64,000 nucleotides of DNA from Xenophilus azovorans DSM 13620 (lineage in GTDB: Bacteria; Pseudomonadota; Gammaproteobacteria; Burkholderiales; Burkholderiaceae_C): NCBI RefSeq assembly GCF_000745855.1, contig NZ_JQKD01000005.1, forward strand, positions 124,001 to 188,000. The letters are read 5' to 3'. Shown piece after piece: positions 52,834-61,050 of this stretch. The notes below the pieces were generated by a model. The model worked only from the letters and a program-made list of their open reading frames with translations. It was not told where the DNA came from and made no database searches. The position numbers and the translations under genes are program-made. The stretch's first letter is position 1, and each line of letters starts with the position of its first letter.

Positions 52834-54411
52834 TCACTGCACGCTCGCCAGCTTGCCCTCACCGTCGAAGCCCAGGCACACGGTGGCGCCGGCGAGCTTG
52901 GGCTGCTTTGAGAATCGCCAGGACGTGGGCAGCAGTTCCTCGATGGCACGGGCGGGCGAGTCCGAGCAACCGACCGCGATGAACGTGGCGATGGTCTGCG
53001 CATCCTCGTCCTCGCGCTCTTCGTCGTAGCGGTCGTCGAAGACGTAATCGGAGATGAGTCTGGTCACGTCGTGCGCGTGGGGTGCCACGTAGAGCATTCC
53101 ATGCCTGCGGATGGCGGCCACTGCATACTCGCGGGATTCATTTCCCAGGCTGGCGGCCAGCGTTCCGACCAGGGTGACGCCGATGGCGTCACCGTGCAGC
53201 GGCAGGCAGTCGTCCGCGTGGAGAACCGCGCCATGGTGGATGCCGATCTGCGCCGGGTCCGCGAAGTTGACGATCTCGATCAGCCAGTGGCCGCCATCGA
53301 GGCGGTGCTCCTCCAGCAGGAAAACCTGCCTGGCCGCCAGATAGACCTCGGCGGTCGGCACATCCTCGTCGTCTTCGGCGTCGATGGCCCAGACGCCGAC
53401 CTCCTGGAGCGCCTCCCGGGCGACGACGCCTTCGGCCTGGTGGCGATCCCAGTACCGGCCCCAATGGGTGCGGAAGCCCGGCGGCTCATGGGCCCAGTCA
53501 CGGAACCAGCTGCGCGGCACGAAGGGAATATCGTTGAGCAGATCCGCGTTCGATGAGGACAGGCACGTGGATGCGTACTGCATCACGAACTCGGCACCGG
53601 ACAACCGGTCCTTGGCTTCGGTCAACGCCTGGCGGAAGGCCTCCTCGACCGCCGCCCGAATGCGCTTGTGATCCTCGTCTTCATTGAGCAGATGCCGCCG
53701 GTCCGGCGGGCGGGCGATCATGTCGTCGCGCAGCACCACGATCTGGTGGTCCGGCGACGAAGGGACAGACCCGATGGGGAGCCCTTGGAGATAGCAACGG
53801 TATTGCGACGGTGCCCCGTTCAAGTCGATGAGAACCTGGCCGACGGCGGTGTCCCGCCAGGGCAGACCAGGCCGTGACAGCGGCCGGTCGAACTCCGTGC
53901 CGTTGAAGGTCACGCGGACGGGGAAGGCTTCGCACAGCCGCACCAGTTGCTGCTCGACCCACTCGGTCAGCGTCGGGCCCTGGTAGGGCGGCTCGACACC
54001 ACATAGGCGGATCTCGGTGCCGATGCGCGCCGGCGCGGTAATCACCTCCACCTCGTCGCCGCCGATGATCGCGGCGGTGGCGGCGCGAAAGGCCTTGTCC
54101 AGCGAATGCACGCGCAGGCTGCGCGCGAAGTACAGCGTGGAGAGCACGCCGATGCCGAAGGGATTCTCCCGGGCCTTCAGTTCCTCGTCCCAGCCGGACT
54201 CGGCGATGCAGATGAGGGCCTGGAGGTCGGCGATACCCTCGCCGTCGTCGCTGACGGTGAGCGTGTCGCCTTCGGCGGTGATGTGGATGTGGCGGGCCTT
54301 GGCGCGCCGGGCGTTCTGCAACAGCTCGCCCAGCATCGAGGCCGGGGTGAACGCATGGCGCAGGGTGGCGATCAGGCGGTTCTGGTTCGTTTGAAGACGG
54401 ATGGTGGTCAT
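52834..54411 (-). CDS. GHKL-family ATPase (HSP90/MutL/histidine-kinase fold)
   Basis: 525 residues. N box ASMLGELLQNARRAKA (E29, N33), G1 DDGEGI (55-60) and G2 FGIGVLSTLY (85-94) give a complete Bergerat ATP-binding site. The C-terminal 300 residues match no kinase or MutL domain that I know; a histidine phosphorylation site and response regulator are absent. It may be a DNA-repair-like or defence-like ATPase of the element. Structured leader E precedes it. Confidence 0.83.
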   Translation of the reverse strand: MTTIRLQTNQNRLIATLRHAFTPASMLGELLQNARRAKARHIHITAEGDTLTVSDDGEGIADLQALICIAESGWDEELKARENPFGIGVLSTLYFARSLRVHSLDKAFRAATAAIIGGDEVEVITAPARIGTEIRLCGVEPPYQGPTLTEWVEQQLVRLCEAFPVRVTFNGTEFDRPLSRPGLPWRDTAVGQVLIDLNGAPSQYRCYLQGLPIGSVPSSPDHQIVVLRDDMIARPPDRRHLLNEDEDHKRIRAAVEEAFRQALTEAKDRLSGAEFVMQYASTCLSSSNADLLNDIPFVPRSWFRDWAHEPPGFRTHWGRYWDRHQAEGVVAREALQEVGVWAIDAEDDEDVPTAEVYLAARQVFLLEEHRLDGGHWLIEIVNFADPAQIGIHHGAVLHADDCLPLHGDAIGVTLVGTLAASLGNESREYAVAAIRRHGMLYVAPHAHDVTRLISDYVFDDRYDEEREDEDAQTIATFIAVGCSDSPARAIEELLPTSWRFSKQPKLAGATVCLGFDGEGKLASVQ

Positions 54412-54551
54412 GGCATGGCTCCTTGGATGAGGTCATGCGCCGGTGGGGCGCTGGAAAGAAGCGGCACACGCCGATGCCCGCCGCGATGGCGTGGCGGGCG
54501 GGAATGGGCCGGTATGGAGGGGGATGGGCTCGGCGGCCCGTTGAAGAAGCG

Positions 54552-54679
54552 GCATCAACGCCCTGGTCGGGCGCGTGTCCGCGGCACGATGCGATGCGGA
54601 CAAGGACGGTCGGCGCGGGGAACCCGCGGCGCAGCCTGAACGACCGTGGCTGCTGGCAGTTGCCGATGCTCGGCTATGC
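54552..54679 (-). ncRNA. Structured leader RNA element, copy E
   Basis: P1 GCCGA-TGC-TCGGC (54662-54674), flanked by GCA/TGC; P2 CAGCC/GGCTG (54632-54652); P3 CGCGGG-GAA-CCCGCG (54614-54628); P4 GTCCGC/GCGGAC (54577-54601) with loop GCATCG; P5 CGCCC/GGGCG (54559-54573); then GATGC (54552-54556). It is 141 bp upstream of the GHKL ATPase start, the longest distance of the five. Confidence 0.7.
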
Positions 54680-54718
54680 AGGAACGAGGATGGCGCGGCC
54701 TGCTGGCTGCGTCGTGCA

Positions 54719-56218
54719 TCAATCCGAAGCGGTCGATCCCGTTTTGTGCAGGCACTGCACCAGCCGCTGGCCCAGCCATGCGACACAAGGCACGGCCATG
54801 GAATTGCCGATCGCCTTGTAGCGCGGGGCGTCCGCGGCGGGCTTGCCGCGGTACGGGACCAGGGTGTAGTCGTCGGGCATGCCCTGCAGCCGCTCGCACT
54901 CGGTGGGCATCAGCCGCCGCACCCGCCACTGCGACCAATCCCCCGGGCCGGGCTCATTCCAGTCGTAGCGCAAATGCGCCCCGTGGCCTGGCACCACGCC
55001 GAGCACCATCGGCCGGCCCTGGCCCGGCTTGCCACCCCCCGTCGAGAGAACCCCTGCGACCTGGCCATGACCGGATTCCAGCCGCAGTTCGCCGCGCGAG
55101 TTCTGCGCGAAGGCGATGGCCGGGACCACGCCCGCGTTCGCATGGCTGCCGCGATGCCCGCCTGCACGCAGCGTCGGCGTCCTCCCCACCGTCACATCGG
55201 CGCCGCAGCCCTGGGCCGTGAAGGCGATGATCGGGACACCCTTGCCCGTGCCATCTTCGCCGCAGCCCTTGCCGCCGTTGGCGGTGCACAGCGTGTGGCT
55301 GATGCCGCCAGCGACCGACTGCACCAGGTATGTCTCGGTGCAGATGTCGTGTTTCGGGCCGGCCGCCAGCAGGCTCGCGGCCACATCGGACGGGCCGCAT
55401 CCATTGCCGAACCCGAACGTCGTCGTCACCTTGCCGTAGGGCTGCTTCAGTCCCGCATGTCCGCCTGCTGCCGCAGCGCCAGGTCCAGCAGCGCGGGCAG
55501 CGTCTTGCCACGGCGCGAAGCCCGCACCAGAATCCCCGCGCAGGCCCGTGCGCTCAAAAAGTACTTCTGCGGGATCGAGATCAGGATTACCACTTGCCAC
55601 AAGAAACACGCGCTTGCGGCGTTGGGCGACACCGAAATATTGAGCGTCGAGCACGCGCCAGGCGATGCTGCGCCGGGGTCCAGACACACAACCAGCGTGC
55701 GCCCATTTTTGCCCTGGCGGTTCGAGCGCACGGCTTTCTCCGGCCAGTGCGCCCAGGAAATGACCGAAGGCATTGCTGCGGTCGTTGAGGACGCCCGGGA
55801 CGTTTTCCCAGACGAGGGTGGCCGGCGGGCGGCGGTCTTGGCGGCGGGTTTGGTCGATGGCATTGGCTAACTCCACATAGGCAAGGGTCAAGGCGCCGCG
55901 CGGGTCGTCCAGGCCCCCGCGTGCGCCGGCGATGCTGAACGACTGGCACGGCGTGCCGCCGACCAGGATGTCGGGCGCCGGCACGGTGCCGGCGCGCACC
56001 TGGCGGGCGATCGCGGTCATGTCGCCCAGGTTGGGCACGCGGGGGTAACGGTGGGCGAGCACGGCGCTCGGGAACGGCTCGATCTCGGCGAACCACGCGG
56101 CTTCGAGGCCGAGCGGATGCCAGGCGAGGCTCACGGCCTCGATGCCGCTGCACACGCTGCCGTACAGCAGCGGCGCGTTGCGCGGCGCACCGCGAGGGGT
56201 GCCAGGTTGCGGGTTCAT
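54719..56218 (-). CDS. C5-cytosine DNA methyltransferase
   Basis: 499 residues from ATG 56218. SAM motif I YGSVCSGIEAVSLAW (19-33), catalytic PCQ at 90-92 (GGTPCQSFSIAG; Cys91), ENV motif (VWENVPGVL), QRRKRVFLVA and a C-terminal motif with RLMPTECERLQGMPDDYT and YKAIGNSMAVP. The insert of about 200 residues between the QRR motif and the C-terminus is the target recognition region and is longer than in restriction-associated enzymes, typical of phage and ICE methylases. No restriction endonuclease is nearby. Its leader is the region to 56757. Confidence 0.9.
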   Translation of the reverse strand: MNPQPGTPRGAPRNAPLLYGSVCSGIEAVSLAWHPLGLEAAWFAEIEPFPSAVLAHRYPRVPNLGDMTAIARQVRAGTVPAPDILVGGTPCQSFSIAGARGGLDDPRGALTLAYVELANAIDQTRRQDRRPPATLVWENVPGVLNDRSNAFGHFLGALAGESRALEPPGQKWAHAGCVSGPRRSIAWRVLDAQYFGVAQRRKRVFLVASGNPDLDPAEVLFERTGLRGDSGAGFAPWQDAARAAGPGAAAAGGHAGLKQPYGKVTTTFGFGNGCGPSDVAASLLAAGPKHDICTETYLVQSVAGGISHTLCTANGGKGCGEDGTGKGVPIIAFTAQGCGADVTVGRTPTLRAGGHRGSHANAGVVPAIAFAQNSRGELRLESGHGQVAGVLSTGGGKPGQGRPMVLGVVPGHGAHLRYDWNEPGPGDWSQWRVRRLMPTECERLQGMPDDYTLVPYRGKPAADAPRYKAIGNSMAVPCVAWLGQRLVQCLHKTGSTASD

Positions 56219-56757
56219 GTCGGGTCTCCTGTTCGTGTGGCCCAGGCCAGAAGCCGGGCCGGGACGTTGATGGGCAGGAGAAAGGCGCCGAAGGCCCTGC
56301 GGCCTTCGGCTCGGGAGGACAGAACCACCCGTGGGCTGTGGCAGGCCCGGTCGTCGCTGGAACCGGCTGCTCATCAAGCAATCACACCCGGCCCATGTCG
56401 TGGCTGGGGCCGGCATCGTCTGGCGCACATCCGCGCACAAAGGGAGCCCGTTGTTGCACCGGCGGGCACCGGCACCGAATACCGCTGACCGCAAGGGGTC
56501 TCCCGATGGCTTGCGCGGCAGGCAAGCCATCGGAGGACCCTTCGCAATCGGCGGAAGAAACGCAGATCAGCAGAACGCGCGTGGCGCGGTTCGTGGAGAA
56601 GCCACCTTCAGATCTCGCCTCGCCCGCGTGGAGGGGGACGGCTGGGCGGGACGCGCACACGGAGCAGGAAGGCGTTGCGCGCTGGGCGTCCCGCGGGGCA
56701 TGCGGGACACGGGCTGCGCCGCCAACGGCGGGCACGGCCCACGGGGAACGGGGTCGG
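56219..56757. other. Intergenic region between topB and the C5 methyltransferase
   Basis: 539 bp without a supported gene. It contains the 12-bp inverted repeat at 56503-56533 and likely the promoter of the methyltransferase gene. No copy of the A-E leader element is complete here, although some GGCTG-type stretches occur around 56320-56370. Confidence 0.5.
56503..56533. repeat. 12-bp inverted repeat upstream of the C5 methyltransferase
   Basis: Perfect arms CCGATGGCTTGC (56503-56514) and GCAAGCCATCGG (56522-56533) with a 7-base loop. No T-run on either side. It could be an RNA hairpin after topB or a protein-binding site controlling the methyltransferase. Confidence 0.6.
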
Positions 56758-58800
56758 TCAGGGGCTCTTGCGGCCGCTGCTGTTCCGGCGTGGGGGACGC
56801 GAGGCGCCACGCTTGGATGTGCCGGATTCGACCGGCAGCGTGCCATTGCAGTCTGGGTAGCGGCTGCACGACCAGAACGGGCCGCTCTTGCCGCTGCGCT
56901 GGCGCGTGGGGGCGCCGCACTGCGGACATGCCGGCCCCTGGGGAACCTTGATGGACAGGGAGGCGCTGCCGTACTGCGCGATCAGCTGCGAAATCCACGC
57001 GGCCTGCTTGCCGATGAACACGTCCAGCGTGAGCTGTCCGGCCTCGATCATGTCGAGCGCCTGCTCCCAGGCGGCCGTGGTGCCGGGGTCGGCGATCGCC
57101 GCGGGCACAGCGTCGATCAGCATGCAAGCCGCATCCGATGCGCGGATCGAGCGGCCCTTCTTCACGAGATAGCCGCGTGCGATCAGGCCGCTGATGATGT
57201 TGGCCCGCGTCGCCTCGGTGCCGATGCCCGTTGTGTCCTTCAGCTTCTGCTTCAGGCGCGGATCGGTCACGAAGCGCGCAACGCCTTTCATAGCCTTGAC
57301 CAGTTCGCCCTGGGTATAGGGCTTCGGCGGGATCGTCTTGAGCGCCTTGATCTCAGCCTCGGCCACCGGGCATGCCAGGCCTTCATGCAGTTTCGGCAGC
57401 GCGGGCAGCCCCTGGCTGCGCACCGCGGTGTCGCCGTCCTCGCCGGCACCACCTTCATGTTCGGGTGCGGCCAGCACCAGGTGCCAACCCTTGACGACGA
57501 CCTGCTTGCCCGTCGCCGCCAGCGTCTGCTGGCCGCAGGCAAGCTGAGCCACCGTGCGGTCGAACTCGTGATGGGGGAGGAACTGCGCCAGGTAGTGCGC
57601 CCGGATGAGCCGGTACACCGCCAGTTCCTTCTCGTTCATGGCCGAGAGGTTCGCCGGTTCGAGCGTCGGGATGATGCCGTGGTGGGCCGTGACCTTGCCG
57701 TCGTTCCAGGCGCGCGAGCGCTGCGAGCGGTCGAGCTGGCCCATGATGGAACGCAGCGAGGGATCGGTCTTGAGCAGGCTGTCCAGGACCGTGGGCACCT
57801 CGGCGAACATGCTCTCGGGCAGATAGCCGGAATCCGAGCGCGGGTATGTCGTCGCCTTGTGCGTCTCGTACAGGGCCTGGGCGATCTCCAGGGTCTCCTG
57901 CACGTCCAGCCCAAGCTGCTTGGAACAGACCTCCTGCAAGGTGCCCAGGTCGAACAGCAATGGCGGGCCTTCGCGCACGCGCTCGGTCTCGACCGACACC
58001 ACCTGCGCGCTGCCCGCAGCGCGGATCTGCTGGGCGGCCTGCTGTGCGACCGGCTGTTGCACGCAGCGGCCCGCGTCGTCGGTGCAGGCATCGGGCGGAA
58101 CCCACTGCGCGCTGAAAGCCTGGCCGCCCGTGGACAAGGCCACGTCGATGGCCCAGTACGGCACGGACACGAAGGCCGCGATCTCGCGGTCGCGGTCGAC
58201 GACGAGCTTGAGCGTCGGGGTCTGGACGCGGCCGACCGACAGCACGCCGTCGTAGCCCGCCCGTCGCCCCAGCACGGTGAACAAGCGGCTGAGGTTCATG
58301 CCCGCAAGCCAGTCGGCCCGCGAACGCGCCAGCGCCGAGTAATACATCGGCAGCGTCTCGGCCGAGGGCCGCAGCTTGCCGAGCGCGGCGCGGATGGACG
58401 CATCGTTGAGCGCCGACAGCCACAGCCGCTCGATGGGGCCGCGGTAGCCGCACAGTTCGATGATCTCGCGGGCGATCAACTCGCCTTCACGGTCGGCATC
58501 GGTGGCGATGACGAGGTGGGTCGCCTTCGCCAGGAGCGCCTTGACGACCTTGAATTGCGCAGCGGTCCTGGGCTTGACCTCGACCCGCCAGCGCTCTGGG
58601 ATGATGGGCAACTGCTCGATGGACCAGCGCTTGAGCTGCGCGTCGTAGGCTTCGGGCGGCGCTGCTTCCACGAGATGGCCGATGCACCAGGTGACCGTGA
58701 CGCCGGAGCCATTGAGACAGCCTTCACCGCGCTGCGTGGCGCCGAGAATCCGGCCGATGTCTTTGCCCTGGGAGGGCTTCTCGCACAAGAACAGCCGCAT
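56758..58800 (-). CDS. topB: DNA topoisomerase III (type IA)
   Basis: 680 residues. Toprim domain with MRLFLCEKPSQGKDI (Glu7) and DADREGELIAREI (about 105-118), the type IA core with the catalytic Tyr in a TTYPRSDSGYLP motif (about residue 318), and a C-terminal zinc ribbon CPQCGAP...CSRYPDCNG. TopB-like enzymes are core genes of this ICE class and resolve catenated or single-stranded intermediates. The palindrome at 59005-59027 lies 205 bp upstream of its start. Confidence 0.93.
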   Translation of the reverse strand: MRLFLCEKPSQGKDIGRILGATQRGEGCLNGSGVTVTWCIGHLVEAAPPEAYDAQLKRWSIEQLPIIPERWRVEVKPRTAAQFKVVKALLAKATHLVIATDADREGELIAREIIELCGYRGPIERLWLSALNDASIRAALGKLRPSAETLPMYYSALARSRADWLAGMNLSRLFTVLGRRAGYDGVLSVGRVQTPTLKLVVDRDREIAAFVSVPYWAIDVALSTGGQAFSAQWVPPDACTDDAGRCVQQPVAQQAAQQIRAAGSAQVVSVETERVREGPPLLFDLGTLQEVCSKQLGLDVQETLEIAQALYETHKATTYPRSDSGYLPESMFAEVPTVLDSLLKTDPSLRSIMGQLDRSQRSRAWNDGKVTAHHGIIPTLEPANLSAMNEKELAVYRLIRAHYLAQFLPHHEFDRTVAQLACGQQTLAATGKQVVVKGWHLVLAAPEHEGGAGEDGDTAVRSQGLPALPKLHEGLACPVAEAEIKALKTIPPKPYTQGELVKAMKGVARFVTDPRLKQKLKDTTGIGTEATRANIISGLIARGYLVKKGRSIRASDAACMLIDAVPAAIADPGTTAAWEQALDMIEAGQLTLDVFIGKQAAWISQLIAQYGSASLSIKVPQGPACPQCGAPTRQRSGKSGPFWSCSRYPDCNGTLPVESGTSKRGASRPPRRNSSGRKSP

Positions 58801-59004
58801 GTCCGTCCATCCGATTCCCGTGGTTCGTTGAGTTGCCGGGATCGAGAATGCCGGGCATCACGAGGGGCGGCAGCAAACAAGCGGCATGCGGTCGCGACCG
58901 CTTTGGCGAGACGAAATGGCTGGGCGGGGATGGCGTGCGCTCGGCGGTGTGCGGGCCGGGAGCCGCGATTTACGGGAGCGCGTGGAAGCCGGTGGATGTT
59001 GATG

Positions 59005-59027
59005 GAGCTATCCCCTGGGGATAGCTC
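59005..59027. repeat. CTATCCCC palindrome, copy 1
   Basis: 11-bp arms around a central T: GAGCTATCCCC-T-GGGGATAGCTC. In the 278-bp spacer upstream of topB. Same core as three copies at 61944-62238. Confidence 0.75.
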
Positions 59028-59078
59028 GCGAGGGCATGGAGGGCGGCGAAGCACTCGGCAACCGCCCGCCATGCCGGA

Positions 59079-59519
59079 TTACTTCCTGCGCTTGGCCTCT
59101 TTCGGGGCAGCCGGTTCCTGGGTGGCCTGGGGCTTCGGCTCAGCGTCCTGCGGCTTCGGGCTGAGGGCCACGGACTCGATGCGGTACGGCAGGATGCCGA
59201 CGCTGCGCGCGTTGATCTGCCAGGTCTCGCGCGGCTGATCTTCGTTGTCCGTCCAGGGTTCGCGCTCCATGCGGCCGACGACCAGCACGCGCATGCCTTT
59301 CTGGTAGAGGTCCTTCCAGTGCGCGGCCTCGCGGTGCCAGATCTCCACCGGCGCCCAGAAGCCGCCGCGATCCTCGAAGTCGCCGCCCTTGGTGGGGACG
59401 GGGTTGTCGAAGTACACGTTCAGCCGCAGCAGGCGCCGCGGTTCGTCGTTGCCGTTGGGGAACTCCCGGTACTCGGGGGGCGAGCCGATGTTGCCTTCGC
59501 CCGAAAAATGCGTGCTCAT
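59079..59519 (-). CDS. ssb: Single-stranded DNA-binding protein (ICE type)
   Basis: 146 residues from ATG 59519. OB-fold segments LLRLNVYFDNP, GGFWAPVEIWHREAAHWKDL and RVLVVGRMEREPWT; the Pro/Ala/Lys-rich tail lacks the usual acidic DDDIPF end. It protects single-stranded DNA in element replication and transfer. In the row with the methyltransferase, DUF3158 and PFL_4669 genes. Confidence 0.88.
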   Translation of the reverse strand: MSTHFSGEGNIGSPPEYREFPNGNDEPRRLLRLNVYFDNPVPTKGGDFEDRGGFWAPVEIWHREAAHWKDLYQKGMRVLVVGRMEREPWTDNEDQPRETWQINARSVGILPYRIESVALSPKPQDAEPKPQATQEPAAPKEAKRRK

Positions 59520-59563
59520 GTTGCAATCTCCATCAGGGTGGTTGAAACCCGCGCCGACGTGCG

Positions 59564-60514
59564 TCAGTGCAGGCGCTGCTGGTCGATGAACGACCGGACG
59601 AGTTCGCAGCCGATGAAATGCCGCTGAAGTCGCAAGGCCACGGCGCCGGTGGTGCCGCTGCCGATGAAGGGATCCAGCACCGTGTCCCCCGCGCGGGAAC
59701 CGGCCAGGATGCAGGGGACGATCAGGCGGTCGGGAAACACCGCGAAGTGGCTGTCCCTGAACGGCCGGGTGGCCACGGTCCAGACATCGCGCTTGTTGCG
59801 CAGGGCGCGGGCGCCGATCCGGTGCAGGCCGCCCCGCAGGTTGGCGTTGGCGCTGGTGGCGCGTTCGCCGGGCGGCTGGCGCACGGGCCGCAGGTTGCCG
59901 GGTCCGCGCGGGTCGGTCGAGGGCTCGCGGATGGCGGCTTGGTCGAAGTAGTAGCGGGGGCGCTTGGACAGCAGGAAGATGTGCTCGTGCGAGCGCGTGC
60001 AGCGGTCGGCCACGCTCTCGGGCATGGTGTTGGGCTTGTGCCAGATCAGGTCCTGGCGCAGATACCAGCCGTCGCGCCGCAGTGCGAACGCCAGCATCCA
60101 CGGGATGCCCAGCATGTCCTTCGCCTTCACGTCGCCCGCAGGCCAGATCGCGCCGGCGGCGGCCTGGGCCGTGCCGTGCTTGGCGCCGCCCTTGCTGCTC
60201 GCGGCCTGGTAGGTGCGCGGTGCCGCGTAGCTGTCCCCGATCACGATCCACAGCGTGCCGTCGTCGGCCAGCAGGTCGCGCACCGCCCGGAACACGCGAA
60301 CCAGGCGCCCGATGTACTGCTCGGGCGTGCGGCACGCGCCGATCTCCAGGTGCTTGTCGGGATGGTCCGGCGGGAGGTAGCTGCGCAGTCCGAAGTACGG
60401 CGGGCTGGTGACGCAGGTCTGTATCCGCACGCCGTCCGAGCGCATGCGCTCCAGCAGACCCAGGCAGTCCCCGGCGTGGGTCCGGTCCAGCCAACGGCAC
60501 GTGGGCGGTTGCAT
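59564..60514 (-). CDS. Site-specific DNA methyltransferase (N4/N6 type)
   Basis: 316 residues from ATG 60514, which overlaps the DUF3158 stop (TGATG). Catalytic TSPPYFGLR (about 37-45) followed by the SAM motif DPFIGSGTTG near the C-terminus, the beta-type motif order. The SPPY form is often N4-cytosine, but N6-adenine is possible. Third DNA methylase-like gene of the block; no cognate nuclease is present, so self-protection or antirestriction is likely. Confidence 0.88.
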   Translation of the reverse strand: MQPPTCRWLDRTHAGDCLGLLERMRSDGVRIQTCVTSPPYFGLRSYLPPDHPDKHLEIGACRTPEQYIGRLVRVFRAVRDLLADDGTLWIVIGDSYAAPRTYQAASSKGGAKHGTAQAAAGAIWPAGDVKAKDMLGIPWMLAFALRRDGWYLRQDLIWHKPNTMPESVADRCTRSHEHIFLLSKRPRYYFDQAAIREPSTDPRGPGNLRPVRQPPGERATSANANLRGGLHRIGARALRNKRDVWTVATRPFRDSHFAVFPDRLIVPCILAGSRAGDTVLDPFIGSGTTGAVALRLQRHFIGCELVRSFIDQQRLH

Positions 60515-61050
60515 CACGGTTCCCGTGCGCCCGAGCGGCGGCTGGCGACCGCTGTCATCCGGCGCAGATAGGCGTCATCGGCCTGCGCGGCCTTGCTGGC
60601 GCATTCCCGGGCCTGCCTGCCCAGGGTGTGCAGCAGGCTGATCTGCAGGTTCAGCACGATGCGCTGCAGTTCGATCGCGTGCAGGTCGGCGAGCAGGTTG
60701 ACCGGCGTGCTGGTGCTGGCCATCAGCTCCTGCCACAGGGCCACGCCCATGGCTGAACGGTCGTGCCTGCGCCAGCGGAGGAACGTCGTTCCTGCGCCAG
60801 TGGTCTGCTGGGCCAGTTCGACGGGCAGCAGGTGGAAGGGGTGCCTGCACGCCTGCGCCAGCACTTGCCGCTGCGCCAGGGCGATCAACTCGTCGCGCAG
60901 GGCGAAGCATTGGCTGGCCCAGTCCTCAAGATCCCCCTTACCCTTAAAAGGCTTCAAAAGGCCCTTTAGAGAGGCCGCGTGTTCCAGCTTCATGAAGGCG
61001 CCCTGTTCCAGACGACGGAAGTGGCGGGCTTCGTGGTTCGGGTCGCTCAT
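60514..61050 (-). CDS. DUF3158 family ICE protein
   Basis: 178 residues from ATG 61050. Contains ARHFRRLEQGAFMKLEHAAS, SLKGLLKPFKGKGDLEDWAS and a basic C-terminus, as in DUF3158 proteins of ICE replication regions. Overlaps the PFL_4669 gene by 4 bp. Function unknown. Confidence 0.75.
   Translation of the reverse strand: MSDPNHEARHFRRLEQGAFMKLEHAASLKGLLKPFKGKGDLEDWASQCFALRDELIALAQRQVLAQACRHPFHLLPVELAQQTTGAGTTFLRWRRHDRSAMGVALWQELMASTSTPVNLLADLHAIELQRIVLNLQISLLHTLGRQARECASKAAQADDAYLRRMTAVASRRSGAREP

Noticed and set aside
56338-59238. Very long plus-strand open frame opposite topB
   Set aside because: It covers the topB gene on the wrong strand, has Arg/His/Gly-rich composition and no recognisable motif.
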